A stretch of DNA of 33,927 nt from Micromonospora sp. NBS 11-29 (GCF_002140155.1 NZ_NAPR01000006.1:667-34593), one strand, 5' to 3'; positions 10,046 to 19,047 are shown, counted from the stretch's first letter. The notes: generated from the sequence alone by a model not told the origin. A program made the numbers and translations.

Positions 10046-11512
10046 GTGAGATGCCTCGTCACCGGTGCCACCGGCTACATCGGCGGGCGCCTCGCGCCCC
10101 GGCTGCTGGCCGAGGGGCACGCGGTGCGTTGCCTGGCCCGCACGGCGGGACGCCTGCGCGACGTGCCCTGGGCCGCCCGGGCCGAGATCGTCGAAGGCGA
10201 CCTGCGCCGCCCGGAGACGCTGCCGGCCGCGTTCGAGGGCGTGGACGTCGCGTACTACCTGGTCCACTCGCTGGGCCAGCGCGGCTTCGAGGCGGCCGAC
10301 CGGGAGGCGGCGACGAACTTCGCCGACGCCGCCCGCGCCGCGGGCGTACACCGGATCGTCTACCTCGGCGGGCCGGAGCCGGCGGATCGGGAGGCGCTGC
10401 CCTCGGCGCACCTGCGGTCCCGGGCGGAGGTCGGCCACATCCTGCTGGACAGCGGCGTGCCGACCGCGGTGCTGCGGGCCGCGGTGATCATCGGGTCCGG
10501 CTCGGCGTCGTTCGAGATGCTGCGCCACCTGACCGAGCGGCTGCCGGCGATGGTCACCCCACGCTGGGTACGCAACCGGATCCAGCCGATCGCGGTCCGC
10601 GACGTGCTGCGCTACCTGGTCGGCTGCGCGCACCTGCCGGCCGAGGTGAACCGTGGCTTCGACATCGGCGGCCCGGACGTGCTGACCTTCCAGCAGATGA
10701 TGCAGCGCTACGCCCGGGTGGCCGGGCTGCGGCGGCGGGTCATCCTGCCGGTGCGCCCACTCACCCCGTCGCTCTCCTCGCACTGGGTCGGCCTGATCAC
10801 CCCGGTGCCCAACGCGATCGCCCGGCCGCTGGTGGAGAGCCTGGTCCACGAGGCGGTGGCGCACGAGCACGACATCGCCCGGTACGTGCCCGACCCGCCG
10901 GACGGGCTGACCGGGTTCGACCAGGCGGTCACGCTGGCGCTGGCAAAGGTACGCGACGCGCAGGTGGAGACCCGCTGGTCGAACGCGAGCGGGCCGGACG
11001 CGCCGGCCGAGCCGCTGCCGTCGGACCCGCACTGGTCCGGCGGTACGGCGTACACCGATCTGCGGGAGCGGGCCGTGGACGCGCCGCCGGCCGCGCTGTG
11101 GCGGGTCATCGAGGGGGTCGGCGGCGAGCACGGCTGGTACTCGTTCCCGCTGGCCTGGACCGTGCGCGGCTGGCTGGACCGGCTGGTCGGCGGCGTGGGG
11201 CTGCGCCGGGGCCGGCGCGACCCGCACCGGCTGCTCGTCGGCGAGGCGTTGGACTTCTGGCGGGTCGAGGAGATCGTCCCGGGTGAGCTGCTGCGGCTGC
11301 GCGCCGAGATGCGGGTGCCCGGCCGGGCCTGGCTGGAGATGCGCGCCGAACCGGTCGAGGGCGGTCGCAGCCGGTACGTCCAGCGCGCCGTGTTCCTCCC
11401 ACGCGGCCTGCCCGGGCATCTCTACTGGGCATCGGTCACCCCGTTCCACACCGTCGTCTTCGGCGGCATGGCGCGCAACATCGCCCGCGGCGCCGAACAG
11501 GCCGACGGTTAG
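10046..11512 (+). CDS. NAD(P)-binding SDR-type protein with C-terminal DUF2867 domain
   Basis: The 488-residue product begins with an atypical SDR/NmrA-like Rossmann domain: TGATGYIGG (6-14) at the nucleotide site, a GD acidic turn (51-52), VAYYLVHSLG (68-77) and a VYLGG strand (105-109). The C-terminal third (from about 340) has the DUF2867 pattern, including HGWYSFPLAWTVRGWLDRLVGG and a closing WASVTPFHTVVFGGM segment, and resembles a lipid- or ligand-binding START-like fold. Bacterial proteins with this arrangement are of unknown substrate. GTG is the start, with GGAG 3-4 nt upstream. It is one of two plus-strand genes here, divergent from the AtpI-like gene and convergent with the penicillin-binding protein gene (15 nt apart). 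Confidence 0.9.
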   Translation: MRCLVTGATGYIGGRLAPRLLAEGHAVRCLARTAGRLRDVPWAARAEIVEGDLRRPETLPAAFEGVDVAYYLVHSLGQRGFEAADREAATNFADAARAAGVHRIVYLGGPEPADREALPSAHLRSRAEVGHILLDSGVPTAVLRAAVIIGSGSASFEMLRHLTERLPAMVTPRWVRNRIQPIAVRDVLRYLVGCAHLPAEVNRGFDIGGPDVLTFQQMMQRYARVAGLRRRVILPVRPLTPSLSSHWVGLITPVPNAIARPLVESLVHEAVAHEHDIARYVPDPPDGLTGFDQAVTLALAKVRDAQVETRWSNASGPDAPAEPLPSDPHWSGGTAYTDLRERAVDAPPAALWRVIEGVGGEHGWYSFPLAWTVRGWLDRLVGGVGLRRGRRDPHRLLVGEALDFWRVEEIVPGELLRLRAEMRVPGRAWLEMRAEPVEGGRSRYVQRAVFLPRGLPGHLYWASVTPFHTVVFGGMARNIARGAEQADG

Positions 11513-11527
11513 GCGGGGCCTGACCCG

Positions 11528-13639
11528 TCAGTCGCCGGTGCGCGGGCCGGTGTGCTGGAAGGCGACCGCCTCGCCGGGTGGGACGAAGTCCTCGACCGGC
11601 TGGTCACGCAGCGCCCAGGCGAGGATGCGGCCCACGGCGGCGATCTGCCGCTTCTGCACCCCGCCGCCGACCGCGTCGCGGGGGTCGTCCGGGTTCGCGG
11701 CGATGGTCGCCACCGCGAGCTGCGGGGTGAACGCGACCACGGTCTCCGTGGCGTTCCGCTCCGAGCTGCCGGTCTTGCCGGCCAGCGGCCGACGCAGCCC
11801 CGGCGCGAGTTCCTCGGCCGTGCCACCGGCGCAGCGTCGGTACATCGACTGGTCGCCCACCGGGCAGCGGCTGGCGTCGACCGCCGCGCGGGCCACCTCG
11901 GTGTCGAGTACCTGCCGGCAGTCGACGTCACCGGCGGTGACCTTCCGGCCGGTCGGGTCGGCGATCGAGGTGACCGGCGTGGGCCGGCACCAGGTGCCCT
12001 CGGCGGCCACCGTGGCGTACGCGTTGGCCAGGTCGAGCGGGGTGGTGGCGGAGACCCCGAGCGTGAACGGGCCCCAGTTCCGCGCCCCGTCGCGGGCCAG
12101 CTTCGCGTCCTGCGGCGCGCGGAACACGATGCCCAGCCGCTCGGCCATCTCGACCACCCGGTCCGCGCCGACCCGCTCGGTCAGCCAGGCGAAGTAGGTG
12201 TTCACCGAGCGGCCGAACGCGTCCCACATGTCCCGGTCGCCGTTCATCCAGGCGGCGTTGGCGTTCGCCGGGCACCACCGGCCGGCGCAGCTGGCCGGGC
12301 CGCCGTCGATCGGGTACCTCGTGACGTAGACGCGGGGGGCGTCGAACCGGGTGTCCAGCGGCAGCCCGGACTCCAGCGCGGCCAGCAGCGCGAACAGCTT
12401 GAACGTCGAGCCGGCCTGGTAGCCGACGATGCCGCCGCCTCCGGCCACGAGCGCGTTGACCGTGTTCGGGTAGTTCTGTTGCCCGTCCGGGTTCGCGCCC
12501 GTCCCGTAGCCGCGGTTCACCGCCATCGCCAGCACCCGCCCGGTGCCCGGCTGCACCACCGCGGTCGGCGCGGCCCGCGCGATCGTCTCCGGGTAGATCG
12601 TCCGCACCTGCTCGCTCGCCTTGGCCTGCACGTCCGGGTCGAGCGACGACACGATCGACCAGCCGCCGCGGCGCAGCGTGCGCTGCCGCTCGTCGACGGT
12701 CTCGCCGAACGCCGGCTGGGCGTTCCACCACTGCGTGAACCAGTCGCAGAAGAAGCCCCAGTCGTTGTGGGCGGCGGGCACCGCGGCGCAGTCGTTCGGG
12801 GTGGCGCTGGGCCGCAGGGCCAGCGGCGTGTCCCTGGCCGCCGCCGCGTCCGCCGCGCCGACCCGGCCGGTCTCCACCATCCGGTCCAGCACGTACGCGC
12901 GGCGGGCCAGCGCCGAGTCCGCGTCGCCGTTGATCGGGTCGTCGTGGGCCGGCGACCGGAGCAGCCCGGCGAGCAGGGCGGCCTGGGCCAGCGTGAGCCG
13001 CTCCGGCGGGACGGAGAAGTAGCGCTTGCTGGCCGCGGCGACGCCGTACGCGCCGGCGCCGAAGTAGGCGATGTTCAGGTAACGCCCGAGGATCTCGTCC
13101 TTGCCGATCTGCCGTTCCAGCGTCAGCGCGTACCGCATCTCGCGGATCTTGCGGCCGGCGGTGATCTCGGTCGCCCGGGAACGCTGCGCCTCGGTCAGCC
13201 GGGGGTCCCCGGCCAGCGCGTTGCGCACGTACTGCATGGTCAGCGTGGAGGCGCCCTGCCGGGTGCCCTCCTTGCGGTTGGCCGTCAGGGCCCGCGCCAC
13301 GCCGCGCACGTCGACGCCGTGGTGCTCGTAGAAGCGCACGTCCTCGGCGGCCACGACGGCGTCCCGCATCACCGGCGCCACGTCGTCGACCGGCACGTCC
13401 ACCCGGTCCTCGACGTAGAACGAGGTGATCAGCGTGCGGCCGTCGTTGGCGTAGAGGTTGGAGCGCTGCGCCGGCTGCGGCGTCCGCAGCGCCTCCGGCA
13501 GCTCGGTGTACGGCATGAGGTTCCGCACGCCCAGCCCGAAGACCAACGCGGCCGGCAGCGCGGCGGCGGCCAGGGCCAGTCCGGCGAGCACGCCGGCGAG
13601 CAGGACGGTGAACAGCTTGTCGAGATGGGCCCGGTTCAT
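11528..13639 (-). CDS. Class A penicillin-binding protein (transglycosylase/transpeptidase)
   Basis: This bifunctional enzyme polymerises lipid II and cross-links peptidoglycan outside the membrane. The 703-residue product has a short cytoplasmic tail, one membrane anchor (about 9-37), and a GT51 transglycosylase domain with EDVRFYEHHG (99-108, catalytic Glu99) and QGASTLTMQ (128-136). The transpeptidase domain carries the three penicillin-binding motifs: STFK (411-414, nucleophile Ser411), SVN (478-480) and KTGS (622-625). No PASTA domains follow. The ATG start has GGGGAG about 5 nt upstream. It lies downstream of the phosphatase gene with a 112-nt gap and may have its own promoter. Confidence 0.97.
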   Translation of the reverse strand: MNRAHLDKLFTVLLAGVLAGLALAAAALPAALVFGLGVRNLMPYTELPEALRTPQPAQRSNLYANDGRTLITSFYVEDRVDVPVDDVAPVMRDAVVAAEDVRFYEHHGVDVRGVARALTANRKEGTRQGASTLTMQYVRNALAGDPRLTEAQRSRATEITAGRKIREMRYALTLERQIGKDEILGRYLNIAYFGAGAYGVAAASKRYFSVPPERLTLAQAALLAGLLRSPAHDDPINGDADSALARRAYVLDRMVETGRVGAADAAAARDTPLALRPSATPNDCAAVPAAHNDWGFFCDWFTQWWNAQPAFGETVDERQRTLRRGGWSIVSSLDPDVQAKASEQVRTIYPETIARAAPTAVVQPGTGRVLAMAVNRGYGTGANPDGQQNYPNTVNALVAGGGGIVGYQAGSTFKLFALLAALESGLPLDTRFDAPRVYVTRYPIDGGPASCAGRWCPANANAAWMNGDRDMWDAFGRSVNTYFAWLTERVGADRVVEMAERLGIVFRAPQDAKLARDGARNWGPFTLGVSATTPLDLANAYATVAAEGTWCRPTPVTSIADPTGRKVTAGDVDCRQVLDTEVARAAVDASRCPVGDQSMYRRCAGGTAEELAPGLRRPLAGKTGSSERNATETVVAFTPQLAVATIAANPDDPRDAVGGGVQKRQIAAVGRILAWALRDQPVEDFVPPGEAVAFQHTGPRTGD

Positions 13640-13703
13640 CAGCTCTCCCCGCAGGAGCCGGCCGTACGGACCCGTTCAGAATGACCGGAATGGGCGCTTC
13701 AGC

Positions 13704-13717
13704 CGCCGTCTTCGGCG
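13704..13717 (-). terminator. Weak hairpin between the phosphatase and penicillin-binding protein genes
   Basis: CGCCG (13704-13708) pairs with CGGCG (13713-13717) around a 4-nt loop. It lies 35 nt past the phosphatase stop. The stem is short, so this is a tentative terminator. Confidence 0.2.
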
Positions 13718-13751
13718 AAATGCGCAGAAGGTTCGCGAGGAAGGATGAACC

Positions 13752-14363
13752 TCAGGGCAACAGCGCGGCGGCCAACGGCTGGACGGTCTCCTCGATCTCG
13801 TCGGCCACCCGGCTGAAGCACTGGTCGCCCCGACCCCAGGGGTCGTCGAGATCGTCGACGGACAACGCGGCGGCGCCCTTCCGGGCCGCGTCGACGGCCG
13901 CCACCAGCGCGACCCCCCGGGCGTGGACCGCGTCCGGGGTGGGCTCCGCGGGCGGCAGGGCGGACCGGTCCAGCCCGCCGAGCAGCCGACCGAACTCGCC
14001 CAGCACGAACGTGCGCCCGGCGGCGTCCGGCCGCAACGCCACCACGTACTCCTGCTGGTCGGCGGTGGCGGTGAGGACCAGGTCCGCGCCGTCGATCAGG
14101 TCGGAGCGGAGCCGGCGTGCGGCGAACCCGGCGACGTCACCGCCGCGGGCGGTCACCTGCCGCGCGGCCGGCGGGTTCATCTCCTCACCGGCGTGCCAGC
14201 CGCCGGTGCCGGCGCTGTGGCTGTGCACCAGCGCGTCCGAGCCGGCCGGGTCGACGTCGAGCCGGGCCAGCCGCTCCCGGACGGCGAGCAGCAACAGCCG
14301 CTCGGCCATCGGCGACCGGCAGATGTTGCCCATGCAGACGTGCAGGACGGTGAAGGGAGGCAC
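13752..14363 (-). CDS. Low-molecular-weight protein tyrosine phosphatase family protein
   Basis: The 203-residue product starts with a strand leading to the P-loop CMGNICRS (C10 to R16; Cys10 nucleophile, Arg16 phosphate binding), the CX5R signature of LMW-PTPs and related arsenate reductases. A late DDPWG segment (about 173-177) supplies the expected Asp-Pro general acid, which favours a phosphatase. It is longer than the usual 150-165 residues. The GTG start follows the stop of the upstream tsaC gene with no gap (TGA then GTG), so the two are translationally linked. This pairing is common in actinobacteria. The protein substrate cannot be told from sequence. Confidence 0.92.
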   Translation of the reverse strand: MPPFTVLHVCMGNICRSPMAERLLLLAVRERLARLDVDPAGSDALVHSHSAGTGGWHAGEEMNPPAARQVTARGGDVAGFAARRLRSDLIDGADLVLTATADQQEYVVALRPDAAGRTFVLGEFGRLLGGLDRSALPPAEPTPDAVHARGVALVAAVDAARKGAAALSVDDLDDPWGRGDQCFSRVADEIEETVQPLAAALLP

Positions 14364-15008
14364 TCACACCCCCCGCTCGTCGAGGATGTCCGGCACCACG
14401 TCGCGCAGCTTCGCCAGCGTCACCGCGCCCTGCCGCAGCACCCGCGGCACCTCGCCGGTCAGGTCGACGATCGTGCTCGGCACCGGGTCCACCGCCGGCC
14501 CGGCCTCCAGGTAGGCCCGGACGCCGTAGCCGAGCTGGTCACGGGCCTCCTCGGCGGTGCGCGCGGCGGGCTGGCCGACCTTGTTGGCCGAGGCGACCGC
14601 CATCGGCCCGGTCTCCCGCAGCACCTCCAGCGCGACCGGGTGCAACGGCATCCGCACCGCGACCGTGCCGCTGGTGTCGCCGAGGTCCCAGGCCAGGCTC
14701 GGCGAGTGCTCCACCACGATCGTCAACGCGCCCGGCCAGAACGCCTCGACCAGCTCACGCGCCGCGCGGGGCAGCGAGAAGACCAGGCCGTCGAGCGTGT
14801 GCCGGGAGCCGATGAGCACCGGGGGCGCCTGCCTGGTGCCACCCTTGGTGTCCGCCAGGGCCTTGACCGCGTACGGGGTGAACGCGTCCGCCCCGATGCC
14901 GTAGACCGTGTCGGTCGGCAGGACGACCAGTTCGCCGTTCTTGACCGCCTCGACGGCAGCGGCGATGCCGCGGTCCCGGTCGGCGAGCGACCGACAGTCG
15001 TAGAGCAT
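14364..15008 (-). CDS. tsaC: L-threonylcarbamoyladenylate synthase (YrdC/Sua5 family)
   Basis: The enzyme makes threonylcarbamoyl-AMP from threonine, bicarbonate and ATP for the t6A modification at position 37 of tRNAs reading ANN codons. The 214-residue product is a single YrdC domain with LPTDTVYGIG (30-39), the FWPGALTIV strand, and SANKVGQPA near the active-site entrance. It lacks the extra Sua5 C-terminal domain. The ATG at 15008 overlaps the prmC stop by one base (TGATG), which is why it is preferred over a GTG at 15029; neither has a clear ribosome site. It is part of the prmC-tsaC-phosphatase unit. Confidence 0.95.
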   Translation of the reverse strand: MLYDCRSLADRDRGIAAAVEAVKNGELVVLPTDTVYGIGADAFTPYAVKALADTKGGTRQAPPVLIGSRHTLDGLVFSLPRAARELVEAFWPGALTIVVEHSPSLAWDLGDTSGTVAVRMPLHPVALEVLRETGPMAVASANKVGQPAARTAEEARDQLGYGVRAYLEAGPAVDPVPSTIVDLTGEVPRVLRQGAVTLAKLRDVVPDILDERGV

Positions 15009-15955
15009 CACGAGGAAGCAGTCTGCCACGTCGGGGCGGGGTCGGCGTGGGGGCGGTCCGCCCGCCGGGACGCCGTCGCCCAGCGGGGGCGCCCGGCGAG
15101 GTCCCGGTGCTCCTCGACACGCTCGTACCGGCCGTCGCCGGCGAGCAGGGCCGGCACCTCAGCCGCGTGCGTGTCGTCGTGCTCGACACCGATCACGCCG
15201 CCCGGACGCAGCAGCGCGGCCGCCCGGTCCACCACCGGGCGGATCACGTCCAGCCCGTCCGCGCCGCCGAACACCGCCTCGTCCGGGTCGTGGCCGGCCA
15301 CCTCCGGCGGCACCACCACCGACCTCGGCACGTACGGCGGGTTGCAGAGCAGCACGTCGACCCGGTCGACCAGATCGGCCAGCAGCTCCGGGTCGGTCAC
15401 GTCCGCGGCCACCACCTCGACCGGCCGGTCCCCCGCGGCGGCCCGCGCGGCGGCGTTGCGGCGCAGCCAGGCCAGCGCGGCCGGGGACCGCTCCACCGCC
15501 ACCACCCGGGCCGACGGCACCTCCTGGGCGACCGCGAGGGCGATCGCCCCGGAACCGCTGCACAGGTCGACCACGAGCGGCGCGGTGAGCCGGCCGGCCC
15601 ACGCGATCCCCCAGCCGGCGAGCAGCTCGGTCTCCGGGCGGGGCACGAACACCCCCGGGCCGACCGCCAGCTCCAGGTGCCGGAAGCCGGCCGCGCCGAC
15701 CAGGTGCTGCAACGGCTCCCGGGCCACCCGCCGCCGCACCAGCGCGTCCAGCCGGTCACGCTGGGTCGGGTCGAGGCCGTCGGCCAGCGCCAGCCGGCCC
15801 CGCGGGACCGCCAGCACGTACGCGGCCAACTGCTCGGCCTCGGCGCGGGGCGACGCCACGCCGGCCGCCGCGAGCGCGCGGGCCACCCGGGCCACCATCA
15901 GCGAGACGCGTTCGCGTTCTGTCCCTTCGGACGGGTGTTGCGGGAGTGTGCTCAC
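15008..15955 (-). CDS. prmC: Peptide chain release factor N5-glutamine methyltransferase
   Basis: PrmC methylates the Gln of the GGQ motif in release factors using S-adenosylmethionine, raising termination efficiency. The 315-residue product has an N-terminal helical domain, the PRPETE segment (105-110), SAM-binding DLCSGSG (130-136) and the catalytic NPPY (205-208). The last 20 or so residues are Ala/Pro/Arg-rich and not conserved. The GTG at 15955 is taken as start; an ATG at 15898 is possible, and neither has a good ribosome site. Its target, prfA, is nearby, but a plus-strand diguanylate cyclase gene lies between them, so prmC must have its own promoter. Confidence 0.96.
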   Translation of the reverse strand: MSTLPQHPSEGTERERVSLMVARVARALAAAGVASPRAEAEQLAAYVLAVPRGRLALADGLDPTQRDRLDALVRRRVAREPLQHLVGAAGFRHLELAVGPGVFVPRPETELLAGWGIAWAGRLTAPLVVDLCSGSGAIALAVAQEVPSARVVAVERSPAALAWLRRNAAARAAAGDRPVEVVAADVTDPELLADLVDRVDVLLCNPPYVPRSVVVPPEVAGHDPDEAVFGGADGLDVIRPVVDRAAALLRPGGVIGVEHDDTHAAEVPALLAGDGRYERVEEHRDLAGRPRWATASRRADRPHADPAPTWQTASS

Positions 15956-16028
15956 GCAATAATCATGAAGCGTCGCGGGTCACCTCACGAGCTGGTGCGT
16001 CCGGGCGCACACCGCAGGGAGGTCCCGA
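15956..16028. promoter_or_regulatory. Divergent promoter region of prmC and the diguanylate cyclase gene
   Basis: This 73-nt gap must hold start signals for both directions. An AT-rich patch, AATAATCATGA (15958-15968), stands out in otherwise GC-rich sequence and could supply -10 elements on both strands. At the right end, AGGGAGGT (16016-16023) is a strong ribosome site for the GTG at 16029. I cannot place the -35 boxes. Confidence 0.35.
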
Positions 16029-17609
16029 GTGGGTTGGCTCGACCAGGTCGAGGACCAGGTTGACGCCCTCCGACGTGCCCGGGCGCTGCAGGAGGTCAGC
16101 CGTTCCGCCGAGGCGTGCGTCCTGCTCGACCACGTGATCCGCACCACCGACGACCCGTACGCGCGAGCCGACGCGCTGGTGCAGCGCATATCCGCACTGA
16201 TCAATCTCGGTCGGACGGCGGAGTTCACCCGGGCCATCGAGGACGCCTCCGCCGCCGTACGCGACCTGGCCGAGCCCTACCTGCACGGGCACCTCAACGC
16301 GCTCGCCGCGCTGGCCGCCCACCACCAGGGGGCGCTCGACCGGTGTGTGATGCACCTGGTCCGGGCCGCCCGGGCACTCGGCGCCGACGACACGCCCGAC
16401 CGGGACACCGCATGGGGCTGGCACGACCTGGCGATGGCGTACTCGTACCTCAGCTTCCACGGCCACGCGCTCGGCGCGATCGAGCGGGCGCGCGAGGTCG
16501 GGCTGAGCGCGGGCATCCCGGAGGAGACGTTCGCCGCGCCCGGGATCCGGCTGCGCAACGCGGTGGCTCTGGACCACAACGGCGACGGCGACGGCTGTCT
16601 GCGGGTGCTGCGCGACGTGGCCGGCGACCTGGCCCGCTTCCTGCGCGGCGGGCGGGCCGCCAACCTGCGCCCCAGCAGCCTCGCCGCGTACGGGTACGCC
16701 GCCGCCCGGCGGGCCGCGCTCGGCGACCGGGTGGAGTCCGCCGGGGACGCCGACCCGACCCGGCTGCTCGGTCACGGCGGGGACAGCGCCCGCGCCCGCG
16801 ACCTGCGCCAGCTCGGCCAGGTCTGCCTGGCCGTCGCCGCCGGCCGCCCGATCGAGGCGGTCACCCGGCTGGACGCGATCCGGGTCTCCGACGAGACGCT
16901 GGGCGCGGCCGAGGCACCCCGGCTGCGCAGCATCGCGCTGGGCCGGGCCGGCGACCACGCCGGCGCGCACCGGGCGGACCGGCACGCGTTCCGGCTGGCC
17001 GCGCGGCGCAGCGACCGCCTGCGGGACGTCTACATCGACGGCATCGCCGCCCGGATCGACCACGAGGAGATGCGCCGCGAGGCCGCCCGGTACGAGGGCG
17101 AGGCGCTCACCGATCCGCTCACCGGCCTGCCCAACCGACGTCGGCTGGAGCGCTACCTCGGCGCGGTGGTGTCCCGGGGCGAGCGGGTGGTGATCGGCGT
17201 CTGCGACCTCGACGGGTTCAAGGCGGTGAACACCCGGCACGGTCACCACTCGGGCGACCTGGTGCTGCAACGGGTGGCCGGCGTGATCAACCGGGTGATG
17301 CGGCGGGGCGACTTCGTGGCCCGCTACGGCGGCGACGAGTTCGTCGTCGTCCTGCCGGACACCGGCATGTCGGAGGCGGTCGAGGTGGCCCGCCGGATCG
17401 AGGCGGCGGTCCGCACCGAGGACTGGGGGTCCCTGGTCCCCGGCACCCCGGTCGGCGTGACGATCGGTTTCGCCGAGGTCGACGGCAGCACCACGGTCAG
17501 CGTCCGGGAGGCGCTCGGCACGGCGTTCGAGCTGGCCGACCGCGAAATGCTGCGCCTGAAGGCGCGACCCCCGGTCAACGCCTCCGGTAGAGAAGGTGCC
17601 CCCGCCTGA
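16029..17609 (+). CDS. Diguanylate cyclase with TPR-like helical sensor region (GGDEF)
   Basis: The product makes cyclic di-GMP from two GTP. The 526-residue protein has no signal peptide or membrane segment. Residues 1-340 are Ala/Leu/Arg-rich amphipathic helices resembling tetratricopeptide repeats, a likely protein-binding or dimerising sensor part. The GGDEF domain follows: DPLTGLPNRR (362-371), metal-binding Asp393 in CDLDGF, and the catalytic GGDEF (434-438) in RYGGDEF. RRGD (425-428), five residues upstream, matches the RxxD inhibitory site for product feedback. All key residues are intact and no EAL domain is attached. Start GTG has a strong AGGGAGGT site. The gene sits between prmC and prfA and is transcribed against them. 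Confidence 0.95.
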   Translation: MGWLDQVEDQVDALRRARALQEVSRSAEACVLLDHVIRTTDDPYARADALVQRISALINLGRTAEFTRAIEDASAAVRDLAEPYLHGHLNALAALAAHHQGALDRCVMHLVRAARALGADDTPDRDTAWGWHDLAMAYSYLSFHGHALGAIERAREVGLSAGIPEETFAAPGIRLRNAVALDHNGDGDGCLRVLRDVAGDLARFLRGGRAANLRPSSLAAYGYAAARRAALGDRVESAGDADPTRLLGHGGDSARARDLRQLGQVCLAVAAGRPIEAVTRLDAIRVSDETLGAAEAPRLRSIALGRAGDHAGAHRADRHAFRLAARRSDRLRDVYIDGIAARIDHEEMRREAARYEGEALTDPLTGLPNRRRLERYLGAVVSRGERVVIGVCDLDGFKAVNTRHGHHSGDLVLQRVAGVINRVMRRGDFVARYGGDEFVVVLPDTGMSEAVEVARRIEAAVRTEDWGSLVPGTPVGVTIGFAEVDGSTTVSVREALGTAFELADREMLRLKARPPVNASGREGAPA

Positions 17610-17637
17610 CACCGGGCCTCAGCGGCCGGGGCGTGGC

Positions 17638-18726
17638 TCAGCGGCGCGTCAGCTCGGTCCCGCCGGCCAGCCGGGCCGCGCGGTCCGCCTCGGCCAGCGC
17701 GTCGAGCACCCCGTCCAGCTCGCCGGCCAGCGCCAGGTCGAGGTTGTACGCGGTGTAGCCGATCCGGTGATCGGTGATCCGGTTCTGCGGGAAGTTGTAG
17801 GTGCGGATCCGCTCCGAGCGGTCCACAGTGCGGACCTGCGCCTTGCGGGCGTCCGAGGCGGCCGCGTCGGCCTGCTCCTGCGCCGCCGCGAGCAGTCGGG
17901 CCCGCAGGATACGCATGGCCTGCTCCCGGTTCTGGAGCTGCGACTTCTCGTTCTGGCAGGACACCACGATCCCGGTCGGCACATGGGTGATCCGGACCGC
18001 CGAGTCGGTGGTGTTGACCGACTGGCCACCGGGCCCGGACGAACGGAACACGTCGATCCGCAGCTCGTTCGGGTCGATGGTGACGTCGACGTCCTCCGCC
18101 TCGGGCAGCACCAGCACGCCCGCCGCGCTGGTGTGGATCCGGCCCTGCGACTCGGTCACCGGGACGCGCTGCACCCGGTGCACGCCGCCCTCCCACTTGA
18201 GCCGGGACCAGACGCCGTTGCCGCCCTCCGGCACGCCCTTGGTCTTGATCGCCAGCGAGACGTCCTTCACGCCGCCGAGGTCGGAGTCCTGGGCGTCGAT
18301 CACCTCGGTGACCCAGCCGCGCCGCTCGGCGTACCGGGTGTACATCCGCAGCAGGTCGCCGGCGAACAGCGCGGACTCCTCGCCGCCCTCGCCGGCCTTG
18401 ATCTCGACGATCACGTCCTTGGCGTCGTGCGGATCGCGCGGGATGAGCAGCTCGGCGAGCCGTTCCTCCAACGCCGGCAGCGACGCCGCGATGGACTCCG
18501 CCTCGCCGGCGAACGCCGGGTCCTCGGCGGCCAGCTCCCGGGCCGCGCTCAGATCGGCGCGGGCCTGCTCCAGCTCACCGGCCGCCTTGTGCAGCGGGAC
18601 CAGCTCGGCGTACCGCCGGCCGACCCGCCGGGCGACGCCCTGGTCGGTGTGCAGGGCCGGGTCGGCCAGCCGCTTCTCCAGCTCGGCATACTCGTCGAGG
18701 AGGGCGGCCAGGCGCTCACTGCTCAT
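17638..18726 (-). CDS. prfA: Peptide chain release factor 1
   Basis: RF1 recognises UAA and UAG in the ribosomal A site and triggers peptide release. The 362-residue product has the stop-codon tripeptide of RF1 type, PVT (189-191), in [15 protein letters not shown], and the catalytic GGQ (233-235) in [15 protein letters not shown]; Gln235 is the residue methylated by PrmC. Length is typical. The ATG start has AAGGAG about 10 nt upstream. A perfect 15-bp hairpin lies between rpmE and prfA, so prfA either depends on read-through or has a promoter in the short 51-nt spacer. The 3' end converges with the diguanylate cyclase gene (28 nt). Confidence 0.99.
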   Translation of the reverse strand: MSSERLAALLDEYAELEKRLADPALHTDQGVARRVGRRYAELVPLHKAAGELEQARADLSAARELAAEDPAFAGEAESIAASLPALEERLAELLIPRDPHDAKDVIVEIKAGEGGEESALFAGDLLRMYTRYAERRGWVTEVIDAQDSDLGGVKDVSLAIKTKGVPEGGNGVWSRLKWEGGVHRVQRVPVTESQGRIHTSAAGVLVLPEAEDVDVTIDPNELRIDVFRSSGPGGQSVNTTDSAVRITHVPTGIVVSCQNEKSQLQNREQAMRILRARLLAAAQEQADAAASDARKAQVRTVDRSERIRTYNFPQNRITDHRIGYTAYNLDLALAGELDGVLDALAEADRAARLAGGTELTRR

Positions 18727-18777
18727 GCTGCGGATGCTCCTTCGGACGACACGACGAAAACCGACGCGAACGGACGA

Positions 18778-18811
18778 ACGCCCGTGTCCGGCACGGGCCG
18801 GACACGGGCGT
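18778..18811 (-). terminator. Terminator hairpin after rpmE
   Basis: The arms 18778-18792 and 18797-18811 are perfectly complementary over 15 bp with an ACGG loop, 11 nt past the rpmE stop. There is no U-tract. It may lower prfA expression relative to rpmE. Confidence 0.75.
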
Positions 18812-18822
18812 CGTCGACGGAG

Positions 18823-19047
18823 CTACTTGGCCTTCTTGGCCTGAACCTTGGCGTACTTCTGCTGGAACTTCGCGACCCGACCGGCGGTGTCCAGCACGCG
18901 CTGCTTACCGGTGTAGAACGGGTGGCAGGCGCTGCAGGTCTCGACGCTGATGGCGCCGCCCTTGGCGGTGCTGCGGGTCGTGAACGTGTTGCCGCAGGAG
19001 CAGCGGACCTCGGTGGTCACGTACTCCGGGTGGATGTTGGGCTTCAT
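18823..19047 (-). CDS. rpmE: 50S ribosomal protein L31, zinc-binding type
   Basis: The 74-residue product starts [10 protein letters not shown] and has four cysteines: C16 and C18 in CSC, C38 and C41 in CSAC. This is the zinc-containing C+ form of L31, typical of zinc-replete growth. The Lys-rich tail is usual. The ATG at 19047 is chosen because the conserved N-terminus begins there, with AGGA and GAGG 7-14 nt upstream; the open frame extends 54 codons further but is not conserved-looking. It lies directly before prfA, as in many actinobacteria. Confidence 0.98.
   Translation of the reverse strand: MKPNIHPEYVTTEVRCSCGNTFTTRSTAKGGAISVETCSACHPFYTGKQRVLDTAGRVAKFQQKYAKVQAKKAK

Noticed and set aside
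11552-13684. A 710-residue plus-strand open frame antisense to the penicillin-binding protein gene
   Set aside because: Its composition (Arg, Val, Gly, His) is that of a frame shadow, and the opposite strand encodes intact transglycosylase and transpeptidase motifs.
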